A stretch of DNA of 64,000 bases. Origin: Mesaphorura yosii (lineage: Eukaryota > Arthropoda > Collembola > Poduromorpha > Tullbergiidae). Below are positions 1 through 11,700 of the stretch, piece by piece. The stretch is taken from assembly GCA_009869945.1 (NCBI GenBank), contig WIXG01000007.1:1-64000 (forward strand). Reading direction: 5' to 3'. The translations under genes and the position numbers were made by a program. Position 1 is the first letter of the stretch. Each line of letters starts with the position of its first letter. Under the pieces are notes generated by a model, which saw only the letters and a list, made by a program, of their open reading frames with translations, made no database searches and was not told where the DNA came from.

Positions 1-453
1 AGCATTTTTGGCCAATTTGACCCGGCCGTAACTTTTTCCTGCTTCAGCCGATTGTGCTGAAATTTCACATGCATACTCTTTGGAAACTTTGTGGAGGGTG
101 TTTCCGGCCGCAAACTCCCTCGTCGCCTGCAGCGCCTATGGCGGAGCCCCAAAGTACCCCTCTCAGCCCCAAACCAAAAATTAAGAAAAATGGCGAATAA
201 AGACAGCCTCAGGCTTCTTGGCCATCTCACAGAGTGCCACATGGTGCAACAAGTGATGTGCAGAAGCTGGAGGGCGATGGAGGAGCTGAAATGCACCGCC
301 AAGGTAAGTTTTACCCTAATGCTAAAAACATTAAATTCGATGCGAAAGATGATTACTACTCGCCTTTCTCATGCCTACAATTATAATTTAAGCATCTCAC
401 GCATTATTATATTATTTTAGTATAAAAAATTGCTACATCGTGGTGATGCTGGC
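1..453. other. Left edge, possible decayed coding remnant
   Basis: No confident gene. On the plus strand, one frame reads Pro/Lys-rich, coding-like sequence from about 90 to 350, but a TAA near 198-200 interrupts it. A good donor (AAG then GTAAGT) lies at about 302-303. No family is recognised. It may be the tail of a gene outside the window or transposon debris, since it directly abuts the left end of an inverted-repeat element. Confidence 0.25.
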
Positions 454-552
454 ATCAACAATTTTTCTCATTCCCATTCACATGCCGTGATTACATATTA
501 AATATAAACAAATTTTTGATGACAACACGAGATTTTATGAAAGATCTTGTGA
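454..552 (+). repeat. Left terminal inverted repeat
   Basis: Runs outside-in from ATCAACAATTTTTCTC to the motif AAGATCTTGTGA. It matches the complement of 1599-1697 with about one mismatch (ACACGAG against ACAAGAG). The match stops abruptly at 552. Confidence 0.85.
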
Positions 553-1598
553 TGATTCTATATGTGGTGATAATGGGTCTTTGAAAATTAGAGTCCATTT
601 TAAGGAGTCCGTTTTAATACGAAGTTTTAATGTAAGTTTCCAATGTGCATCACACAGTTGCAGACTAACTCATGATCAATCAAGGTGTCTGGCGTCATCC
701 GGGCTAAGGTTATAAAGTCGCCCTGTCTGTGTTGTAGGCGGTTCCACTCTTCACATAATTTCTGCATTAGTGACGATATCTTCCATATGCGCCAGGTGGC
801 CATGCGCCCAGGAGAAACTGTTCCTAACTCTACCCCTTCTCATGTACTTTATCTGATAGCTGTTGTCTTCGTTCACATTCACGATCTGTCCTAGATGCAC
901 ATTCATGTTCATCTTGACCAGCACATACTCTCCGTTTCTATACTGTGCAACAGGAATCTCGTGGTCTCTTCGCACTTCGTGATCAATAAATGTTTCTGAG
1001 TTGGAAAACCGTCGAAGCCTAATCGTCGATGCGTCCAATGGTACATACGAGTGGAAGGACCGAGTACCTGTGGATGAGGAATAAAATTGGGCAGAACATT
1101 ACATTATACTCCAGGGCGGAATACGTAATTTAGGAAAGTCGGTCAAGCACCTGGAATTGTCGTTCCCTTCGCATATCGTTCATCCAGGCGCATAGTAGCC
1201 ACATGTGTCAAGATCTCGTCCTCTGACACAAAGTCGAAGTTTCGGTTCGGTGCATCCATGTAGTGCTTGCAAAATTCGTAAAACTCCTTGGGTGACCGAA
1301 CGTAGTAGTTGGGTTTTAGAAAGTGCCTCTTGGCAGCCGCTTTTAAGACTCCTCCTATTGTATCGCACTGGTTTGTTTACACGTTCATTATGTTTCAACA
1401 CACCCCATTGGTGGTAGGATTTTATTTTAGCAACTACGGCCTTGACCGGGTGCCAGTGATCACGGCGAAGTTCGCCGTAAATAGACATTTTGCCATGCAG
1501 AGTACGTGAGAGCAAGAAATGAAATAGATTCCGATTGTGTAAGTGATTGGGATGGCACTCCTCAGCATCCGCACTTAGAATGTCAAACACTGTCATCT

Positions 1599-1697
1599 TC
1601 ACAAGATCTTTCATAAAATCTCTTGTTGTCATCAAAAATTTGTTTATATTTAATATGTAATCACGGCATGTGAATGGGAATGAGAAAAATTGTTGAT
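1599..1697 (-). repeat. Right terminal inverted repeat
   Basis: Complement of 454-552. On the minus strand it contains an ATG followed by a short open frame that runs inwards, so element transcription may have started in this end. That last point is inference. Confidence 0.85.
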
Positions 1698-1859
1698 TGA
1701 AGAAACTCAGGAGAGTTACTCATTAGCAAACAAATGAGGTTGAGGTTTGGCGAAGCAGGGGAATAAAATAGCGCGACAACAGTGTCTTTTTGCCCCAATC
1801 GACTAATGCTGTCCACTTGTCACACTGGCTTCATGAATCTAAGCTTATGCTAAACTTAC

Positions 1860-2199
1860 CGGAAATACAATTTGGGCTTCTTGAACTTCTGGGTTCAGCA
1901 ATTCTGCAATGCAAGCGATTCCCTCGGCGATTTGAGCCTCCTTCGACAAGTTGCTGTTGGGAGAAGTCAAAGCGGTTTCAATTAATTGCCAGAAAATGAC
2001 AGTGTCAACAAAGCTGAACTTACGTCGAAAGCAAAGAGCGGACGCGTTCCTCAGACAAAAACTCCATCACTCTGAATGGGGCCCCGATCTCTTTGGCTCG
2101 CCTTCTAACAGCCTCATTCTGCACCAAATTGAGTTCTGCGATACGGGGAAACAAAAGGCGCTGCATGGCTGGCAGGTGCTTTAGACTGTGCGAGTGCTC
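1860..2199 (-). CDS. Partial gene of unknown function, two exons
   Basis: Two exons can be joined with correct phase: 2199-2024 (after TTTGCTCAG, ending before GTAAGT, two bases over) and 1953-1860 (after CTCCCAACAG, ending before GTAAGT). Together they encode about 90 residues that look helical: a start rich in H, S, K and L, then Q-R-L-L-F-P-R-I-A-E-L-N-L, then E-A-V-R-R-R-A-K, then A-E-G-I-A-C-I-A-E-L-L-N-P. No family is recognised. Flanking exons were not found. The downstream donor points straight into the inverted-repeat transposon, so the gene may continue beyond it past the window edge or may have been broken by it. Confidence 0.55.
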
Positions 2200-2202
2200 C
2201 TG

Positions 2203-3209
2203 AGCAAAAGTGAAACTGAATGCAAGTGAAATTTTTCAAGCAAGAAAGATTTTATATCCTCCTGCACCTCCGCCGCCGTCGTCACAAATACGTCTGTACT
2301 CTGTGCCTTTGCATATCGCCATCGTTTTGCACTGTTGGATGTTGGAAGCGTTATTATTATTATAGGCGTGCGTAATCAGTGTCACTAGTAGGAGACAAGG
2401 ATTAGGGACTGTCTCCTTCTTAGGAACATCCAATGTGTAGCTATTTTTTGCTTGTTTGTTTATGATTGGCAAATGGGCGAATGGAATGGGCTTCGCCAGA
2501 AATGACCATCCAAACATTTGAGCATGAGCGCTGGCGATGGGTCCACAAGTTATTGCGCATGTCCACTCAAAAACAACTTGGCAGCGGATGATAATTGAAG
2601 GATAAATGAGGCAAGTGAGCAGATTGATACCTGCTGGATTCAATTCGCAAATATGAAGGACGGGTGCATTTGAGACTGTGTTAGGCTCTCTGATAAATCA
2701 TGGAAACACAAATTATCATGTACCTCAAAATGCTAAATTACCTAATCATCAGTCAACAATATTTAATGTTGTATACGTCAACCTCAGAGAAGTTAAAATG
2801 TTCTATTTTAGCATCGACATTCGACAAGCAGAGAAGACGGAAAGGGGATAGCTTCGCTTTGCGTTGTTTGTCGATATCGTGGACTTTATTGATCTTTAAA
2901 CTGAACGGATTTTGAACTAACCCTAACATTTTTGCAAATTTGTTTACTTTTACCTCAGCCAGCACTCAATTACAGTAGTCAATACGGCAAAAATAAAATT
3001 TAATATGACGCACGTTTTTGTTCTTCAGAGCGAGACAGGAGGATGTTGATCGTGGCTGTCTTATCTGCAATTTTGTATTCTTTGCACTTGTTACTCCGGT
3101 AAAGAAGTTGTGTACAGAAATTGCGAAATCATTTTGATGCTTTTGAATAAAATATTAAGATGATAGCACTGACTGGACGAACTTCCAGCAAATGTAATCA
3201 CTTTGCTTC
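2203..3209. other. No clear gene; AT-rich, intron-like
   Basis: Open frames here are short and lack good splice contexts. It may be intron or 5' sequence of the minus-strand exons at 1860-2199. A minus-strand stretch at about 3120-3004 reads K-I-A-D-K-T-A-T-I-N-I, which faintly resembles the ADKTGSINI strand of SOSS-B type OB folds. It is too short to call. Confidence 0.4.
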
Positions 3210-3214
3210 ATCTT

Positions 3215-3300
3215 CTTACTCTGTGCCACAAATCTTTGAGCACGTGTGAAGGGCAAAAGAAGGGTATGGAAATGGATAAAGCTTCCAATTTCCATCATTT
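3215..3300 (-). pseudogene. Relic of the STAT zinc-finger tail exon
   Basis: On the minus strand, a 27-base stretch encoding S-I-P-F-F-C-P-S-H differs by only about three bases from the end of the last STAT exon (4081-4135). The relic continues a little past the Cys/His pair to a TGA. Upstream of it the match decays, and the homologous frame carries stops where the working copy reads G-I-Y-L-S-N-Q-I-E. It is best read as a decayed tandem copy of the zinc-finger exon lying on the 3' side of the STAT gene. No STAT part is seen nearby. Confidence 0.5.
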
Positions 3301-4071
3301 AGATATTCAAATTCCAAGTTTTTAACTCCGTTAGCGATATTTACGTGTATGATAGACGCAAATGTCTCTAACTGTGTTTGTGTGTGCAAATGTTTCTTTG
3401 TACTCCGCATGAAGACGCCAGGGTTTTCCGATTATATGATTCAATGATTGCTGATTGTTATGGATGAACCTAAACACACAAACCTTCTTCTTCATACCCG
3501 ATACGTTTATAAATCGCTTCACTGAACTACCCTGAACACATAATGCAAATATCGCATGATCACAGCCAATCAGCAGTGTCTCCTAGTTGGGACCCTGTCT
3601 CTTGATCTGGAGACAGCGAATTCGCGATCATTTGTCCTTGTTTGTTGCTGGCAGCTTGACGCTTCGCCGGATACTCCGCGTGCAAATATATTTGCCAAGC
3701 GTTATCTGACTATGACCAATGTACGTTTCAGTAAGAGATGAACGTTGGAGTGCGAGTGGAGAGAAGACAGACAGAGCGGATTGGCTGAGGCAGCTCAGCC
3801 TATGAACATTCAGTAAATGATAGGGTCCTGCTTATTGAGGCTCCTATCTGCACTGTGAACTTGTTATTGCAAAGCACAAGTTGAAATTTATTAGTCGGTT
3901 GTGCAATCATGCATTAGCATATTTCTATACATTGGATCCTATATATTCATTCGTTACGAGATCACCAGTATCGCTAAGATTATCATTATCACATACTCGT
4001 CCTTTGGTTGTAGCTTATGACTAACGCACATGCGGCTGCTGAGCGCATGCATGCTGAATATTAATTATCTG
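3301..4071. other. STAT 3' flank, no gene seen
   Basis: No coding frame with splice support. It holds the STAT downstream region; I did not find a convincing polyadenylation signal close to the stop. Confidence 0.4.
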
Positions 4072-7000
4072 TTAGGTTCTGCGCAGCAGTTCTCGAAGAT
4101 GTGAAGGACAGAAGAAGGGTATGGACTGAGCTTCTATTTGATTACTCAGATAAATTCCTGCACAATTAGCATGAACGTAATAATTGCACTGGGCGACCAG
4201 TGTTTTGCACTTGAGCCATACGGTGGTGGTCATTTCCACTACTTGAGAAAGTGGATCTTTGACTGAATCACATATTCTGCAACTGACATCAACGCTTGGC
4301 CTTCGGTTTTCTATTGCACCTGGCTGACTATTGTCTGTACTGCTCGAAGGACTAGAGCTATCGGAAGGCTTGAATCTTTTGATTCCAGACGAAGACGCGC
4401 GTTTTGTGATATGCATATTTTGGAAAAGTCTTTTCAGAACCTCGTCGGGAATTGAATTTGGCTCTCGCCGCACAAACTCGTGTTTCACGGAGTCCGGCAG
4501 TTCAATGGCGTCCCTGCCTCCATCCAACGAGTCACAAAGAATTGAATTTTCTATCATCAAGAAAACGCGACAGCCGCAGGTGTTGGTCAAGTCCTTTGCC
4601 TGTTCGAAAATGAGAACTCACATAAAACATTGCAGTTATTTCTTTGAGCTTGAGCCTGATTTCTGACAATTTCTGATTCCTACCCATTTTGCAAGGGACT
4701 TTTTCCGCTTGGATTTTGACTTGTCGCGATCCCGTTTCTTCATGATAAATCCCGCATCAACTTTTCGACGCGTGGCTTTCAATGTACCCTCTGCAGTTGT
4801 CGCCATAAGCTTGTCCGCGGCAGTCCCGGTGCTGTCCTGAGAAGGAAGAACTGTGCCACTTTCCATCCAGTCGACATGGTCCACGCACACCATGGTCGGA
4901 AAATTGGAGGACACTTCAGCAGATTGAACGGCACTACCAGCTGATGTTATAGTTTGATTGTCAAGGTTCATGAAAACTTGCTCCCGAGCGCTCATCACGT
5001 CGTCAAACTCGTCATCGAGCGCCTCTAACTGGACAGTCTCCACCGTTGAAATGCTGCTGCCCGGGCCTAAAGTTGATAGTTCGGAAGTTGCATCAGCTTC
5101 GTCTGGCCAGTTGGAAATGTCCTCCAGAATCTCTTCAAATACAGCTTCAGAGTTTGCATGTCTAAGATGAATAATAGGAAAAAATTGTGCAAAAAACTGA
5201 CACTAATCATGGCGGAATGGCTACTCACTTACTCAGGTGGCGGTATCGGGAAAGGGGACGGGGCTGAGTCCAAGTACCCCAACGAATCGGTCACCCTGCA
5301 TAAATGTCAAAATTATGCATCAAGAGAAGCGGCCGGCTAACACCCATTTCTTGTATTCCTTACCCAGGTAAGAAGGTTCTCATTAATGGCTTGATGTAAC
5401 TCATGTGACTTTGCTTGTTGATTTGCTCACTGGTCATATCAATCGGCTTGACAAATAGTGCGAGCTTCTCCTCCAGTGGAATATTTGGATAAACGAACTT
5501 GAAGGTATTCATGTCCAGTAGACGATTAATGAGGCCCCGCTGCCTCAAGTCAGCGGATGTGAACGGAGCCACATTGAACACAATTCTATCTTTGTACAAT
5601 TGAGAAAGAATTCAATTAATAAAGCCACACGGATCGTTGGCGGCAGGAATTGAGCTCACCTGCAGAGATGCAAGCAACTGACAATCCACCAAGGCAAGAG
5701 TCGGAAAACCGCAAGATGATGGTCCCTGCTTTGCACCGTTTCAGCAATTCCTCAGTTCTTTCTCTCGAAACAAACCCCATAACCAGGCCCTCGTTCCAAA
5801 GATCTTTTAAATTTGACTCCAGTTTAAATAGTCCAACAGCTGATTGGAACCAGTTCCAGAACGTAAAGTTACGATGTGACAAAATTTCACGGTAGAATTT
5901 TGAGCCGATGATGTGGTCATTGTCGCTGACATTGAGCTCTCGATAAAGCTTTGACTTCAGACAAGTCAGGCTCTCATCGTTGAGGTTGCATCCAGTTTTA
6001 TCGTGGAAGAACTTCTTTAGTTCTGCGGCTAAAACTGGCCAGGTTACTTTTTCTAGCATGTTGAACACCCAACCAGCAATTGAATCATGTTGGTTGCAAA
6101 GGACATGGTTCCAGAATATTGAAGCTGATGCGTTCGTATACTGAGCCGTGTTAGTTATTGCCACAAATGGATTGGAAAGCACAGCTACATTAAGCACCAA
6201 ATCCGATATTCTTACGGTTGTCTTGAACTGAAACCAAAATGCTTCCTCAAATACCGGCCTTCGAAACTCCCTTCCTTGTCTTCGAAGTCTTTGGATTTGT
6301 AAATTTTTGAACGTGGCTAAAACTCTTTTAGTATGTTCCACGTATTTGAAAGTAGTCGTATTGTTGAGCAAGCTGCTGGAGTCCCCGGAACTGTCAGAAC
6401 CATTTACGCAGTCACGCTGCAGCTGGACGTCATCTTCGTACACCACAGAAGCGGTGACCATTTGCCCAAGCCAGTTTGTACTGAGGGTGTTTCCAATGAG
6501 GAAGCGTAGTATGATGCCTGGAAGACGCGAGCTGTGTTTCACAACTTGAGGTGGTTGTATTTCGACTATGAACGACGCAGTCACCAGCTCCTTCAACAAA
6601 TTTTCTGCCTGCTTCAAGAAATCGGCAACAAGGCAAATATTTTAAAGTGGCAGTTATTTTAAGTCCTTTTTACAAAATAAAATTACCTACCTCAGATCGG
6701 CGATCGCTCTTAAAAACACAAGCCAGCATCTTGTACTCATTCAGGTCGCCCATACGTCTTCGGAAGCCGTCCATAACACTTAAATTCGACCGCAGCTTCA
6801 GTAAACTATCAGCCAGCAATTCGCAGTGACGTTGAATATCGTCCAACCGTAGACTCAGTTGCTCGTTCTCCAGATCTTGTATATCTTTCTTCCGTTCGTA
6901 GAAAACACAAGAATTTTGGGAGGCCTTCCACGTTTTAATGTCTTCCTGGATTTTAACAAGTGCAACGGAAAGAGTGTGAAGAGTCAAGGCTGACTTTTCC

Positions 7001-7397
7001 TCGGCGTCACGCCCGAGAAGTCGAATCTTCTCTTGTCGATGCTCGATCAGTTCATTCAGCGTCGCCATTTGAGAGCTCAAATTTTGGTTTGCACTCAGTG
7101 GTGAATTTTCATCTTCCAGGAGCTGTGAGCCTGATCCTTGAAACGTGTGAATTTTCATGACTCCTGAAAAACATCAAGTTTGCAGCTGTAAATTTTGCGT
7201 ACGAGCAACCATTTTAGCGACTTACTGTATAACTTCTGACGGTCACGCCAGTTAAGTCCGAGTAGCTCCAGTTCATCCTCAAGCATTTTTAACACGTCAC
7301 TTAACTCCTTGTGCATGGCTTCCAGAATTTGCGGGTCAAACCTTGAAAAATGGTCAGGAGCCGCTGGTGGCGCCGCCGGAGCATCCGCCCTGTCCAT
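4072..7397 (-). CDS. STAT: STAT transcription factor with C-terminal PHD-like zinc finger
   Basis: Signal transducer and activator of transcription: a latent cytoplasmic factor that dimerises through pTyr-SH2 contacts after JAK-type phosphorylation. Seven exons join in phase: 7397-7226, 7163-6691, 6608-5660, 5589-5364, 5295-5233, 5161-4684, 4599-4072 (2889 nt, 962 aa). The order is coiled coil (about 30-215), beta-barrel DNA-binding region, linker with L-W-N-E-G-L-V-M-G-F, SH2 domain (I-L-R-F-S-D-S, Arg about 515), then a single-Tyr motif L-G-Y-L-D-S (Tyr about 614), an acidic stretch and a basic K/R tract. The last exon has Cys/His at about 894, 897, 918, 925, 930, 933, 951 and 954, arranged like a PHD finger. 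The usual ~120-residue N-terminal domain is absent, and a TATA box 84 bp above the ATG argues that this is a true start. Failure to splice the last intron would give a shorter protein without the finger. Confidence 0.88.
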
Positions 7398-7480
7398 GTC
7401 TACTCTTTGATGTTCCCTTTTTGTCTTCCGTCAGAAGGGCACTGACGAGCGGAAGGGCAAAGATCAGTTCCTACTATGGT

Positions 7481-7488
7481 TATTTATA
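7481..7488 (-). promoter_or_regulatory. TATA box of the STAT gene
   Basis: TATAAATA on the minus strand, 84 bp upstream of the ATG at 7397. The spacing fits a core promoter with a short 5' UTR. It supports initiation just before the truncated N terminus. Confidence 0.5.
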
Positions 7489-8785
7489 CAAACTCAGCCA
7501 ATGACCTGAAGGGGATTTCTCGAGAAATCGTTCTAACTTCGAGCATAGAACACACGAAGCTTTCCTGTGAAACAGCACAGATGTGATAACACTTATCACA
7601 GCACTCTTTTCAAAGACCTTGCTCACCACGCGCACATCGTGCACACAGCACAGCTAAACAGTCAGTTCATCCAATTCATGAGATTTCCTCAGAAATGGCT
7701 TGTGCAAAGTGCAAATGAAAACACAAACATGATAATTGTTCAATTTCTGAGAATTGGGCTTCATATCTCTGACCCGTAGCTCAAACTACCTAGAACTTAT
7801 GAATAATTCATGTCCTCACAATTCAAATCTGCTAGCTCACGGCTCTCATCTCAGTGCGTGCATAATTCTCATGCACATCCATTACATGCAATGTTTTTTG
7901 CGGAATGAGGATCGTAATTCGTATGGCAAAAAGGGGTACGTCTTTGCTGCTACTGCCAACGCAGACTTCCCAGAGATAAAGTTAACTTCAGTCATGAGAT
8001 TGGCGAACGTGAAATACTGTATACGGCGTATATTCATCAGTTCCAAAGAATGAAGCAATCGAATGAAAATGTGCGCATCTCTAGCGTGCCAATTTTTAGG
8101 TCAAAGGATCCTCGCATTGTTTTCTATGCTTTAAAATCCTTCATGAGATTTCAGCTACAGAAGAGGAAGTAGCAAGTTTTGGAACTTCTGCTGCTCTTTA
8201 TACGAGAATCTGTCTCTCCTAGCAATTTCTCACCTTCCCAATGTATAAATGACAGCTCACAGAAATTAGAAATTTACAAAAGCAGGAAAGAAATACTTGC
8301 GTGAAATGAGGTCATCCACAACCCTAACAAAATCAATGCTGGAACAAATTCGAGTAGAGTAATAAAATGCCAAGGAATGTATCCTGCAAGCAGCTTTGCT
8401 AACAAAAGGTCATCACGATGCTCTGAATCTGAACTACAACCGACCTTTCTCAGATTCGCAAGCCACCTCAGTACTCAGTCACTCCACAGTTTTAATTCGT
8501 AACGTTCAACATTATGTCCATGAATGTGAATTAAAAGATGCCCAACAAGGAACTATTTATAGCGCCTTGCACTGCATAAATCATACCATGAAGTCGATGA
8601 CTTAATTTTAAATTCCTACTTCCAATCTTAGCTTTTAATCTGGGGTTTTACGCTAATTGCAAGAAGATTATTGTTAAAGAGCTTGATTGTGCTTTGAAGT
8701 GACAGGGATCATTTTTCGACGAAGACGGAGATGCTTTCTGCAGGAGCATTAGACATTAGTGAATTAGTCACCATTGCCCACTGAG
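7489..8785. other. Divergent intergenic region, STAT / MACPF gene
   Basis: About 1.3 kb of AT-rich sequence between two genes reading outwards. No exon with splice support was seen on either strand. It presumably holds both promoters. I looked on the minus strand for exons encoding a STAT N-terminal domain and found none. Confidence 0.5.
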
Positions 8786-11700
8786 ATGGAGTCCAGAAGC
8801 AGAAATCCAATTGGGTTCATTTGGTTGGCTTGCTTGTTGTTTCCAGTGTCGTCGCTTTCATCGGCTCTTCTTCCGGGTACAGGTATGGACAATTGACTTT
8901 TCTTTCAATACTAAGCCACTAATACGCTCAGGACTCATACAATGCATTTTTATCAGATGTCATCAACCAGTTATCGGCTGCTGGAAACGGTAGTTTGACT
9001 GCTGTTCAGGTTCGAAATGAATCTCTCCCAGAAAGTTCAAACATATCCGACATCAGCACAGAAAGTCCTTATGTGCTGACAGCAACAACTTCGGGTTCGA
9101 TTATTGAAGACGAGTTCGGCAACCAGACGACGGTGGAGGAATCTGAATCTAAAACGACGGTTCAAGAAAGCGCACAGGATGATCTTCAACTCAAGAATCT
9201 GAAACATGGCAAAGGCAATGATTCAATGCCCCTGAATATTATAGTGCTTGGGCTGACGGGTGAAGAGAAGTTGTCGGTGGTAAGTACAGTTATTCAGTAT
9301 AATAAAATCGTGCATGATTTTAATACAATTCATTGATTAACAGTTACAGAACATCATCGGACATCAATTTATTCAGCCAGTGTTCCCAGATTCAGACGCT
9401 TTCATTACGGAATACTTTCTTGCCAACACGTCGTCAACCTCACGTCTTCGTATTGTCGATACTCCAGCAATTACGGGACATTCGCAGAACGCATCACACG
9501 ACGCCAGAATATTCGCCACTGTCCTTGACTATTACTCCGAGCCTTCCAATCTTTCACCACTTCTGATTTTAATCGCTCTGCCATTGGAAGCTGAAGGAGA
9601 AAATCGGCGTGCTCTGTTTACCTTGCTACAAAGAACCGCCATTTTGAGGGAAGCCTTCGCAGAGTCTGAGAAGGAGACTAATTCTCCTGCAACTTCAGTG
9701 CTGATCGTTCAAATCAATACAAATCAAGACAGTTCCACTGAAGAAATCTGTCCTTATTCGGAATCTAACACTGGACCTCTGATCTCACTACTTTTACACG
9801 AGCAAATAAGAACTTGTTTCATAATATTGCTGCCAAGATTGAAAGGAAACGGAGTTCGACTTCAACCGTGCAACTGTTCTTCGGATATCAACAAATTGCA
9901 ATTGGAACAACAATTAAACTTACCTTTTTTTGACAGCCACTTTTCGTCAGATGACCAGAATTCCAATCCCTACTCACACTTCGTCAACCAGACTTATCCG
10001 TTGACCAACAATTCTGATCTTGCCGGTCTTGTGATGCGGATGTGGGCGGCAGACGAAGTAGTTCGCGCGCAACCACCAACTGAAGTTAACATCATGCTCG
10101 AGGCAAATTATGCCAAGCTGGACTTAGAACTGCGAAGAAAGTATCCAGGATCACTCCAGTTGCTGCAGAAGCAGATGCTAACAAGGAATGTCACGAGAAG
10201 GGGCCAAGTACCGAATGAACTTCGTCGTCTCCTGCACAATTCAACAGACCTAAACCCCGCTATGCTCGCCTTGCTCCAGGCAGCGTTCCCAGTCGTGGTT
10301 CCAGAAATTCATTTCGAGCCGCTGGTTGGAAAAGGCTACGACCCCATCACTGATTCACCAGTAGAGTCGCCCTTCACGTTTGATAGCATGGAATTCTGCA
10401 AGTTGGGCTTCATGCTACCAAAGTCCATACGCATGACACTGATACTGAGAAGCAGCAACGCAGAAGTCAATCATATCAAATTCCACATCAGTGCCAAATC
10501 TTTGGTTGCATCCCGGATGAAAGAACTCAATGTGACAATCAAATTGAACGAAACCAGTTTTGGTGGCGAATTCCGTCCGGGAGATATTTTGCTCAGTTTG
10601 TTCAAGAACACTGCAGTCACTCGAGCCAGGATCACTGCCACCAGAGAAATTCACAAATTTCAATTCACGTTGAATCGCGACGATGTAAAGTTCAAGCCGG
10701 AGTTTCTGGACCAAATTGCGACCATGCCCGCGTTTAGCGTTCATGACAGAGATTCGGTGCAAGAGTGGAAGGTCTTGCTGGATGAATATGGGACTCACGT
10801 AGTGACTTCAGCGTTTGGTGGTGGTTACCTCGAGGTCATGATCGAATTGAAGAATCACGAATTCCGACTATTTCAGTCCGGCAACGTAACCGCAGTTCGA
10901 AGAGTTCTGGAATCCGTGCTCTCAAATCCCGTGCAATTCGTGAACTCAAATTCCAACCTCACAGTTTTATCATTGAGTGCCAAAGGTGGTGGTGTACAGT
11001 ATCATGATGTGAATTTAATGAAGCTTAATCGCACGGTTATGGCCAGCACTCTGGAATCATGGAAGAATTCTCTGATATTCGACCCAATCATGGTCGAAAC
11101 TAGACTTAAATTGGTGCCGCTATCCGAGTTTGTGCGTAGATTCAATGCTAGCGCTGCAAGTGAGTTGACAAAGGCGGCGAGAGCCGTATTTCAGGGCAAT
11201 CTCAGATACATTCTGCTACCTCAGCCCAAACCTCCTTCACCTTCACCTGTGCAAAGTGTTAGAACATCAACAGGTAGTGACCATAGTGACCAACTAAATC
11301 AGAAGTTGAAGCGGGCCGAAGATTCCGTCCTCCCGCCCAGGACAAGTGCGGGCACCAGCGTCGGCAGGCCTTCTGGTCCAATCATCTCGACTGTCGTGCG
11401 AAACCTGCTGCCAACACGAGAACAATTTGAACAGAATAACAAATTACTTGAGTGCTTGCAAGCTTTTATAGCAAGTCTTGATGCCCAAATTCAGCAATCC
11501 CCCGACGATTCGACACTCGCACCACTTGCAAATGATATCGAGCAGCTTTACAATCAAATCGCAAATACGGGGACAGCAAACACACGTGAACGGCTACTGA
11601 TTGAAGTGATTTGTCTGAATTTTTCAAAGACGCAGTCATTGCCACTCGAGCAACTCAAGAATTTGGTACAGTTTCCTGAAGATTTGAGACCTGAAACGAA

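Larger units (their letters stand above)
454..1697 (-). mobile_element. Decayed DNA transposon with 99-bp terminal inverted repeats
   Basis: Positions 454-552 and 1599-1697 are near-perfect inverted repeats of about 99 bp; the outer ends read ATCAACAATTTTT and its complement. The 1.05-kb interior carries broken minus-strand coding sequence in more than one frame. One stretch at about 1330-1160 contains D-T-I-G-G followed by a basic segment, S-P-K-E-F-Y-E-F-C and I-P-G. Another at about 1045-751 contains R-S-F-H-S-Y-V-P-L, then a beta-rich tail of the kind that closes many insect DNA-transposon proteins. The remnants suggest an internally deleted copy keeping only the C-terminal part of an element-encoded protein. 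I could not see a target-site duplication at the two ends, so the superfamily is not assigned. Confidence 0.75.

Noticed and set aside
1180-1635. 151-codon minus-strand frame inside the inverted-repeat element
   Set aside because: In its second half another frame carries the recognisable transposon-protein motifs, so most of this long frame is a shadow.
2236-2643. 135-codon minus-strand open frame ending in a Gly-rich tail
   Set aside because: No ATG-driven structure or splice signals; reads like intron with a GGN-type simple repeat.
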